From Conchocele bisecta (lineage: Eukaryota > Mollusca > Bivalvia > Lucinida > Thyasiridae), in the NCBI GenBank assembly GCA_029237695.1, contig CM055265.1:122782834-122846833 (forward strand): 64,000 nt of DNA, read 5' to 3'. Both the position numbers and the translations under genes were made by a program. Below the pieces are notes generated by a model. It did not search any database and was not told where the DNA came from. It saw only the letters and a list, made by a program, of their open reading frames with translations. Of the stretch, positions 56,020 to 64,000 are shown piece by piece. How positions within the stretch are numbered: the first letter of the stretch is position 1; every line of letters begins with the position of its first letter.

Positions 56020-56316
56020 AATATAAGTATAACTTTCTATGTATTGGAACATGTAATGAATAAATTTAGTGGATATTGGATAAATAGTCGCAATATGTGA
56101 TTAATTGAGACTAAATGCTATGCTTTCATTGGTCGAGAAACTAGGGCAAATAAAGAATATTTATTACAAAATAAATTGTACAGGATTAGAAAACAAGCAT
56201 AAATGCTTATACAATTTGGGATCTTGGAATATGTTCAGCATGACAAGTATTCAGGCACGGATCCAAGATCCTGTTTACCCAGCATCAAATGACCTTAGCT
56301 GTTCACAGGCTGTTAA

Positions 56317-56508
56317 CACAGGTTGAAGTAACGGACCGAGGTCTATAAATACATTAAATATGCCTAAAAGCATCAATAAAAAAAAAAAATGAGCTAAGAA
56401 AGTCTATGTGGAGGGAGTAAAAAAACATTTTTTTGTTTTCATTTATTGATGCTTTTAATAGGCATATTTAATGTATTTATAGACCTCGGTCCGTTACTTC
56501 AACCTGTG
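56317..56508. repeat. 192-bp inverted repeat in PDSS2 intron 3
   Basis: CACAGGTTGAAGTAACGGACC and GGTCCGTTACTTCAACCTGTG are perfect ends. Pairing continues through GACCTCGGTC.. and GCATATTTAATGTATTTATAG. The loop holds a long A run (56379-56389). Confidence 0.85.
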
Positions 56509-56512
56509 GCTG

Positions 56513-56712
56513 TTAACCCTTTCACCCCTAAATAACTTAATTTTTATTTGCTAATTTACTGACCAATCCAATAATCACAAAATGATTTTTAGACTAGTCC
56601 ATTTATGAAAGCGGGTGGATTATTTTCTGAAAAATATGAAAATATCTCACAAGCCGGCTCATCTGGATCTACACTGTTTGCAAACACCACTACAGAGGGC
56701 GGAAAGGGTTAA
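56513..56712. mobile_element. piggyBac-like MITE in PDSS2 intron 3
   Basis: TTAACCCTTTCACCCC...GGAAAGGGTTAA with TTAA borders. The inner CCGGCTCATCTGGATCTACAC is the family stem, here missing its left partner. Confidence 0.8.
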
Positions 56713-56781
56713 ACAAACATATTCGCAGTACACTGTCACTGGTGAAAAAACTAATTGATACACCTCTCGCACTGTCACAGT

Positions 56782-57092
56782 AGTCTATTTCACCAACATT
56801 GTAAAGTATACTTATCTAGCAAAGTATACTTTGAGGGAGAAATCTTCAATTTTAGGATAAATTAGTTATTTTTTATTATACTGAATTTATTACATTATCA
56901 CAGCCATTTTGGCTGTGATAATGTAATAAATTCAGTATAATAATTCTGCATAGTTTTAATCATCAAATATATGCAATGGTTAGTTCTACATGTATATAAA
57001 ATAATGTATTTCAGGAAAAATAAATGATTACTCCCTCAAAGTATACTTTGCTAGATAAGTATACTTTGCAATTTTGATGAAATCGGCTACTG
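56782..57092. mobile_element. Complete TATACTGAATTTATTACA-family MITE
   Basis: The arms GTCTATTTCACCAACATTG...AAGTATACTTTGAGGGAG (56782-56838) and CTCCCTCAAAGTATACTTTG...CAATTTTGATGAAATCGGC (57033-57090) are inverted. The 70-bp palindrome at 56873-56942 sits between them. It ends about 40 bp before the exon 4 acceptor. Confidence 0.85.
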
Positions 57093-57130
57093 GTGAAAAA
57101 ATTCATTGATACACCTCTCACCTTCCTCAG

Positions 57131-57265
57131 GTTGTGGAACTAATATCCAGGGCTATTGCTGATCTCACTAAGGCCGAGTTTACAAAACTTCGAGATGAGA
57201 ATGGCCATGCTACCAAGACGGATGATGTAAAGTTCTCCGACTGGGAAAACCAAACATACCTGCAG
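57131..57265 (+). CDS. PDSS2: PDSS2 exon 4
   Basis: 45 codons in phase 0: VVELISRAIADLTKAEF, LRDENGHATKTDDVKFSDWE, NQTYLQ. It aligns with the helix that in human PDSS2 reads VVELLASALMDLVQG, and with the STWKEQTFL block. Acceptor CTCAG, donor CAG|GTATTC. Confidence 0.92.
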
Positions 57266-57379
57266 GTATTCATAATTATATGGTGGGTGGTGGTCGGGCG
57301 AATGAGACGGCGTAAATTAACGGTATGTGTTCCTCCTTATAGGAATCACAATTTGCCTGGTTTGGCCCTCAGGTACGTT

Positions 57380-59270
57380 TTTAGCTCGACTATTCGAAGA
57401 ATAGTTAGAGCTTATGTTATCACCCCGGCGTCGGCGTCACCGTCACGCCTTGGTTAAGGTTTTTAGTCAAGCTTGTATATGGAATACTACTGGCCCTACA
57501 CCCACCATACTTGGACAACTTCATCTCCTAGTGATGTACATCAATAACTCCTGATCTATATTTCACCTGGACCTACATTTCCTCTGGAATTACTTAGTTG
57601 TTTCCCCTTGGTTAAGGTTTTTAGTCAACCTTGGTTACGGTTTTTAGTCAAGCTTGTACATGGAATACTATTGTGCATACAGACACCATACTTGGACAAC
57701 CTTTTCTCATAGGGATGTACATCAATAACCCCTGATCTATATTTGACCTTGACCTACATTTCCTCTTGAATTACTTAGTTAATTCCCCTTGCTTAAGGTT
57801 TTTAGTCAAGCTTGTATATGGAATACTATTGGCCCTACACCCACCATACTTGGACAACTTCATCTCCTAGTGATGTACATGAAAAACCCCTGATTTATAT
57901 TTGACCTTGACCTATATTTCCTCTTGACTTACTTAGTTAATTCCCCTTGGTTAAGGTTTTTAGTCAACCTTGGTTAAGGTTTCTAGTCAAGCTTGTACAT
58001 GGAATACTATTGTGCATACAGACACCATACTTGGACAACCTTTTCTCATAGCGATGTACATCAATAACCCCTGATCTATATTTGACCTTGACCTACATTT
58101 CCTCTTGAATTACTTAGTTAATTCCCCTTGGTTAAGGCTTTTAGTCAAGCTTGTATATGGAATACTACTGGCCCTACACCCACTATACTTGGACAACTTC
58201 ATCTCCTAGTGATGTACATCAACAACCCCTGACCTATATTTGACCTTGACCTACATTTAACCTTGAATTACTTAGTTAATTCCCATTGGTTAAGGTTTTT
58301 AGTCAACCTTGGTTAAGGTTTTTACTCAAGCTTGTGCATGGAATACTATTGTGCATACAGCCACCATACTTGGACAAACTTTTCTCATAGTGATGTACAT
58401 CAATAACCCCTGATTTATATTTGACCTTGACCTACATTTCCTCTTGAATTACTTAGTTAATTCTCTTTCGTTAAGGTCTTTTGTCAAGCTTGTAGATGGA
58501 ATACTCCTGGCCCTACACCAACCATACTTGGACAACTTCATCTCCTAGTGATGTACAGCAACAACCCCTGACCTATATTTGACCTTCACCTACATTTAAC
58601 CTTGAATTACTTAGTTAATTCCCCTTGGTTAAGGTTTTTAGTCAACCTTGGTTAAGGTTTTTAGTCAAGCTTGTAGATGGAATACTATTGTGCATACAGA
58701 CACCATACTTGCATAACTTTTTCTCATAGGGATGTACATCAATAACCCCTGACCTATATTTTACCTTCACCTACATTTAACCTTGAATTATTTAATTATT
58801 TCCCCTTGGTTAAGGTTTGTACTCAAACTTGGTTAATGTTTATAGTCAAGCTTGTATATGCAATACTCCTGGGCCTACAGCAACCATACTTGGACAACTT
58901 CATCTCCTAGTGATGTACATCAATAATCCCTGACCTATATTTGACCTTGACCTACTTTTAATCTTGGATTACTTAGTTATTCCCCTTGGTTAAGGTTTTT
59001 AGTCAAGCTTGTATATGGAATACTACTGGGCCTGCAACAACCATACTTGGAAAACTTCATCTCCTAGTGATGTACATCAATAACCCCTAACCTATATCTG
59101 ACATTGACCTACATTTAACCTTGAATTACTTACTTAATTTCCCTTGGTTAAGGTTTTTAGTCATCCTTGGTTAAGGTTTTTATGCAGGCCGCAGCCACCT
59201 TGTTTGTCAAGCTATGTGTACATCGACAACCCTCGTAGTCGAGCTATGCTGTTCTCCTACAGCTCTTGTT
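57380..59270. mobile_element. Array-bearing transposon, copy 2, in PDSS2 intron 4
   Basis: Inverse orientation to 7051-10495. It starts TAGCTCGACTATTCGAAGAA and GTCGGCGTCACCGTCACGCC, and ends CATCGACAACCCTCGTAGTC, CTCCTACAGCTCTTGTT. Between them are about ten units of about 172 bp with GATGTACATCAATAACCCC. No coding sequence is seen. Confidence 0.7.
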
Positions 59271-59289
59271 ATCTTTGGCTCTTTAGTTA

Positions 59290-59612
59290 CCTGGGAGTTG
59301 AATTGGGTTATTGCCCATTATAAAAGTAGTAAGATTATTACTGATCCTACTGCTTTTGGGAGGGGCCATGTGATTCTGGTGTGGCGAGGACCTGGCATCA
59401 GATCAGGATTATTCTGATTTCAGGGCTGAATATATAATTTTGTTATTGTAAATATTCAGTTCTGATATTGGGATTTTCCCCCCATTTGTATATGTACATG
59501 TACTTGTACAGGTAATATATGGGATTTAGTACTAAAACCCATTGACCCGGCCTTAAATGACCTTAGCTGTTGATAGGCCGTTAAACCCCAACAAACAAAA
59601 ACAAACAAAACA
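59290..59612 (-). mobile_element. tRNA-derived SINE, inverted
   Basis: The reverse complement gives GTTTGTTGGGGTTTAACGGCC and TATCAACAGCTAAGGTCATT, then CCAGGTCCTCGCCACACCAG. It is the same family as 13746-13975. An A/C-rich tail-like run at 59582-59612 is the 5' end in this orientation. Confidence 0.6.
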
Positions 59613-59909
59613 TAATTATATGTGGCTGTGACTGGAGAAATGGGGGTGATGGGCTCCTGGTCAAATAGTATGTACTCCTGTAGCCTGACAATAATATGTA
59701 TTGCTTGTTAAAATCATGATGTGTGTGTCATTGGTGGTTTGTTTAAACCCAAACAGTACATTTTAAATCTCAGTCCGGTACATTCATTCTGCTATAACTT
59801 TTTATAGTATGACAGATTGGCTTGAAACTTCATATTCATGTTTATTGCCATCCATATTTTCTTTCCCCAACCCCATTTATGCTCCCCCCATGCTCAAGGT
59901 CAATATCAA

Positions 59910-61195
59910 ACTAGAAAAAGGTATGAAGGTGAAAAAGTTTTTCGAGTTACAAGGAAAAAATGGGAAATTCTGAGTCCGAAAGGGGGAGATAATCCATGAT
60001 GGAGGGTCGGATCAAAAATCCGAATTCACTTTGCGCATCAGCACATCAAAACGAAGCTACAAACCAAATATCAGACGCGTAGGTATGAAGGTGAAAAAGT
60101 TTTTCGAGTTACAAGGAAAAAATGGGAAATTCTGAGCCCGAAAGGGGGAGATAATCCATGATGGAGGGTCGGATCAAAAATCCGAATTCACTTTGCGCAT
60201 CTGCACATGATAACGAAGCTACATACCAAATATGAGGCGCGTAGGTATGAAGGTGAAAAAGTTTTTCGAATTACAAGGAAAAATTGGGAAATTCTGAGTC
60301 CGAAAGGGGGAGATAATCCATGGGGAAATCCGAATTCACTTTGCGCATCTGCACATTGGATAAACGAAGCTACATACCAAAATATCAGGCGCGTAGGTAT
60401 GAAGGTGAAAAAGTTTTTCGAGTACAAGGAAAAAATGGGAAATTCTGAGTCCGGAAGGGGGAGATAATCCATGATGGAGGGTTGGATCAAAAATCCGAAT
60501 TCACTTTGCGCATCTGCTTATGATAACGAAGCTACATACGAAATATCAGGCGCGTAGGTATGAAAGGTGAAAAAGTTTTTCCAGTTACAAGGAAAAATGG
60601 AAATTGTGAGTCCGAAAGGGGGAGATAATCCATGATGGAGGGTCGGATGAAAAATAAAATTCCGTAATTCACTTTTGCGCATCTGCACAGGTGATAACGC
60701 CGGAAGGGCTACATATCAAATAAATGGAGCTCCGTATTTTGTATGAAGGTGCAAAAGGTTTTTCGAGTTACAAGGAAAAAATGTGGGAAATTCTGAGTCC
60801 AAAGGGAGATAAATCCATGATGAGGGTCGATGGAAAAATGCGAATAAATCACTTTGCGCATCTTCTGCACAAATGATAACGAACGCTACATAGCAAATAT
60901 GAATGCGCGTAGGTATGAAGGTGAAAAAGTTTTTTTCGAGTTACAAGAAAAAAATGGAAAATTCTGAGTCCGAAAAGGGGGATAATAATCCATGATGGAG
61001 GGTCGGATCAAAAATCCGAATTCACTTTGCGCATCTGCACATGATAACGAAGCTACATACCAAATATCAGTGCGTAGGTATGAAGGTGAAAAAGTTTTTC
61101 GAGTTACAAGAAACGTGACGGACGTACGGACGGACGGACACCCGTGACGAAAACAATATACCCATTTTTTTTTCCTGAAAAAGTGGGTATAATAA
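59910..61195. repeat. About 162-bp tandem array, eight units, with (ACGG)n-hairpin end
   Basis: GGTATGAAGGTGAAAAAG recurs near 59920, 60083, 60244, 60399, 60557, 60743, 60919 and 61077. Units between 60.6 and 60.95 kb carry many 1-3 bp insertions. The array closes with GACGGACGTACGGACGGACGG (61119-61139) and a TATACCCA...TGGGTATAATA hairpin (61160-61194). Confidence 0.9.
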
Positions 61196-61423
61196 CTGTC
61201 GGTTCAGTGAATTTTAAATCTGTTCAGTAGATTCATTCTGCTAGTATAACTTCTTTACCATGCGACCGATTGGCTTGAAACCTCATATGCATGTTTATTA
61301 TCATCCATGTGTTCATTCCCCACCCCACCCATGCTCCCCACCATGCTCAAGGTCAAGGTTAAATGACATAGAAATTTTTGTTCAGTAGATTTTAAATCTC
61401 AATTCAGTAGATTCACTCTGCTA

Positions 61424-61637
61424 CAGTGAAACCTCTCTAAACCGGACACCCTGGGAGGTCACTGGGTGTCCGGCTTAGAGAGGTTTCACTGTAAATCAGG
61501 CAGTTGATCATTCTGATCCATAGTTGTGTACTATGCGATAATGAACAGTCATTATCACCCGAGATAAATGACCAAGAAACTCGTACAAAATAAAATCACA
61601 GGTGTTTTTTGGTGTCCGGTTTAGAGAGGTTCCACTG
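61424..61637. mobile_element. pogo/Tigger-like MITE
   Basis: CAGTGAAACCTCTCTAAACC at the left and GGTTTAGAGAGGTTCCACTG at the right are inverted ends. The left border is TA. CAGTG..CCTCTCTAA..CGGACACC is the usual terminus of pogo-type MITEs in invertebrates. A second internal copy of the terminus gives a 70-bp hairpin (61424-61492). A diverged fragment lies at about 61930-61980, after exon 5. Confidence 0.75.
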
Positions 61638-61771
61638 TGTAACTTTTTCTGCTACAACCTGTTTATCGTTACCAATACACACTAAATATTGTTACCAATA
61701 CACACTAAATATTGTTACCAATACATATCGCCTACCGGTATTGTTACCATTACACATCCCATATGTTGCAG

Positions 61772-61885
61772 TCTGGCAGTCTGTTGGCCAAGAGTTGTAA
61801 GGCGTCCATGCAGCTTGTCGGCCACAGTGAACAGTTTCAGCAGGCAGCTGAGCGGTTCGGGGAATATATCACGTATGCTCGCCAG
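61772..61885 (+). CDS. PDSS2: PDSS2 exon 5
   Basis: 38 codons in phase 0: SGSLLAKSCKASMQLVGHSE, QFQQAAERFGEYITYARQ. The human counterpart has HGALLAKSCQAAMELAKH and FQYGKHMAMSHKI. This is the region of the second prenyltransferase helix pair, without a DDxxD motif. Acceptor TTGCAG, donor CAG|GTATAC. Confidence 0.92.
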
Positions 61886-62465
61886 GTATACAGTGTGCTA
61901 TATGGGCCCGTCCATGGAAATATGTACATTAAAACCTCTCCGAGTACACAGGGTCTCCGATTCAAAGAGGTTTGGCTGTAAATCAGGCAAATGGCACTAT
62001 AAGACATGTTTCCCTCGTTTGCAATCATGAACAGACATTATCATTAGAGATACATGTATGACAGTAAAATAAATAAAAAAACAGTTAAACTGTCAGATGT
62101 ACGTCTTGTTCTGCAATCATTTACCTTTAATATGGCATTTCCATTTCATTGCTGACGTTAGAAAATCATCCACAATTTCTGTAAATTGTCGAAATTTATT
62201 TGCAGAATTTCTTATTGTCAGCTTTAGAAATTCTGTAATATAGATAACAAAAATACTGATACAATAAGGCTGTAATTACAGCAAGATGTAGAGGATCTTA
62301 TATGATGATTCAATATGGTAACATAAGCAAGTAACATATTAAATCAGCACAAGTGTTAGTCTGTTTATTGCATAATCACAGCAGCATTAATTGAAGCGGT
62401 ACTGATTGCCAAACAATACACTGTGAAAACTGTCACCTATTGTCAATTCTAATATTATCTTGCAG

Positions 62466-62594
62466 TTACAAGAAGATATGTCGCCTTTTGCCAACTCCAG
62501 TAGTGAGCACAATGGTCTGCTGGCGTCAGCTCCCGTGATACGACACATTGAATGTAGCTACTCACACATACAGAACAATCACGAACCCAGGCAG
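62466..62594 (+). CDS. PDSS2: PDSS2 exon 6 (last one in the window)
   Basis: 43 codons in phase 0: LQEDMSPFANSSSEHNGLLA, SAPVIRHIECSYSHIQNNHE, PRQ. SAPVI aligns with the LNSAPVVLHQ block of human PDSS2. Acceptor TTGCAG, donor CAG|GTCAGT. The C-terminal exon(s) (the ALxxF region near the family's end) were not found before 64000. Confidence 0.88.
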
Positions 62595-62640
62595 GTCAGT
62601 ATTTATTACACACAAACCCATTCACCACTAAATATATAGG

Positions 62641-62882
62641 AGACACTCCATGTGATTTTTACCTTCGGACATCTGCGTAATTTCATGAAATACATTTACA
62701 AAATTTACAATATTTTCCATAAATGGCGAATGTTATCACAGTACATGCGGAATTATAATCCGCATGTACTCCGAAAATTTTGTCAACTTATGACTTTATT
62801 TATGAAAATATTGTAAATTTTGTAAACATATTTTATGAAATTACGCAGATGTCCGAAGGTAAAAAATCACATGGCGTGTCTC
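62641..62882. repeat. 242-bp foldback in PDSS2 intron 6
   Basis: AGACACTCCATGTGATTTTT pairs with AAAAAATCACATGGCGTGTCT. CCTTCGGACATCTGCGTAAT pairs with its complement near 62840. The apex is ATGCGGAATTATAATCCGCAT. Confidence 0.85.
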
Positions 62883-64000
62883 TTATAACATAGTCTGTTT
62901 TATGTTAATATCTGACTATTGTGTTTGTTAAAAATAAAAGATTGTTTCAAAACCTTTCATATAATGATAAACACTGCAGATCAGGCGGCTCGTTATGAAC
63001 CGGCTCATCTGGATCTACAGTGTTTGAAAATTTCAGCTTTATGGTTTGTAGGGTTTAAAGGGTTTTATTGGGATTTTGCTAATCTTGTGATCAACTAGCA
63101 CACTAAGTGACTTCTTTTTTTCTTTATATATTTAAGGGTAGGAATTGGCTCGAGGACCTTCCAAACCCAAGCCCAAAAAGTGTCAGGTCAATGACTGTTG
63201 GCCCGTTTGTTTCTGAATTTATTAATATCTGCACACTAAGTGACTTGGACATCTTAACCTATATAATGGTTTTTTTCTTGGAGTTATCACCAATCATGTC
63301 TCCCGAATATGAGATGGTGTATTCCATGCCACAGCGCATTTACTGTGAAGCACATCCTACTGTATCGACTTTGTCAATATTCACATCAATGTAACTTCAC
63401 CTGCATAGATTTTCCAGATGGCAAACATTGAATGTATGCTTAATAGCTTTCTCCATGAAACCAGCTTGTAGCGGAGAATCTCATTTTATCATTGTATACA
63501 TGTTCTTCATTTCTATATTGTTCATCTTATATTATTTGTATCCTAATCATTTTATTGCCTACCACGTCTAACATACTATTTTACTACATGTATTAATTTC
63601 TTCTTCATCCAAATTTCTTGGTTCTAAATGATACTCTGTTGTATTGATGGGCCATTAAGCACCATTCCATTCCCGAATATGAGTTCAGCACAATGCAGAC
63701 ATAACTCACTTTACAAGTCTTGGCAAATATTATATAAATAGTGCCCTTTGTTGTCAGAGGGGAATATTGTGAATTATCTCCCCGAGGAAGCAATATCTCC
63801 TGAGACGATTATTTAATTTATTATACCAAATATTATTTTTACGACATATACTATAGGAATGGACAAAACGATAAAAAATTACAATTTTCGAGAAAAAAAA
63901 TAATAAAAATTTTCTTTTTTTTTAGAAAATTGTAATTTTTTAGGCCTCGTCCAGTATTCCCGCGACTTTTCCAAGTTTAATCCCCGATAAATTCCACAAA
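62883..64000. other. PDSS2 intron sequence, no exon found
   Basis: A GATCAGGCGGCTCGTTATGAACCGGCTCATCTGGATC stem (shortened here, 62978-63015) is a piggyBac-MITE relic. A 95-codon frame (63107-63394) is not PDSS2. About 38 bp at 63130-63167 resemble 41144-41181 in the Polinton. Confidence 0.5.

Noticed and set aside
63107..63394. Possible next PDSS2 exon (…IFKGRNWLEDLPNPSPK…)
   Set aside because: It does not align with the PDSS2 C-terminus, and part of it matches Polinton DNA.

Overview
This is an animal nuclear genome window, most likely from a bivalve mollusc. Evidence: split genes with GT-AG introns, dense 150-180 bp tandem arrays rich in TGACCTTGACC and GGGAGATAA words, many foldback MITEs and tRNA-derived SINEs. 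Two conserved nuclear genes for mitochondrial enzymes frame the window. One large self-synthesising transposon (Maverick/Polinton) sits between them.

Left third (1-28.2 kb). MLYCD (malonyl-CoA decarboxylase) is read on the minus strand from two secure 141-bp exons (14172-14312 and 6631-6771). A third, candidate 5' exon lies at 16470-16646. The rest is repeats: a TTAA-flanked family with GGTACATGCCCAC-type ends (1-36, 268-2799, 14404-14921, 25190-25906); TTAA-flanked piggyBac-like MITEs; a family sharing a 70-bp palindrome; a LINE ORF1 remnant; SINEs; and long tandem arrays, several ending in an (ACGG)n run followed by a hairpin.

Centre (28228-46546). An 18.3-kb Polinton has identical 182-bp terminal inverted repeats and AAATC directly repeated at both outer borders. 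In order it carries: a zinc-finger ORF next to the left TIR; a protein-primed family B DNA polymerase (+); a DDE integrase (-) converging on it; two small conserved Polinton ORFs (-); a packaging ATPase (-); a probable major capsid protein (-); a coiled-coil/membrane protein (+); several unrecognised structural-type genes, including a coiled-coil protein built from about seven repeats (+); a conserved hydrophobic protein (+); and a small ORF next to the right TIR (-). Almost every gene is broken by frameshifts. No cysteine protease was recognised. The layout is replication and integration on the left, virion morphogenesis in the middle and right.

Right third (46.6-64 kb). PDSS2 (decaprenyl-diphosphate synthase subunit 2, ubiquinone side-chain synthesis) runs on the plus strand with six exons (50254-62594, 323 codons, no frame errors). 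Its C-terminus lies past the window end. Its introns hold a 12-copy array, a 620-bp foldback, an inverted relative of the 7-10.5 kb element, a pogo-like MITE and a decayed tandem copy of exon 3.

The host genes are divergent (MLYCD leftward, PDSS2 rightward), with the Polinton in the intergenic space. Host exons are intact while the Polinton is indel-ridden. This means either real decay or poorly polished repeat sequence, and raw reads would decide.
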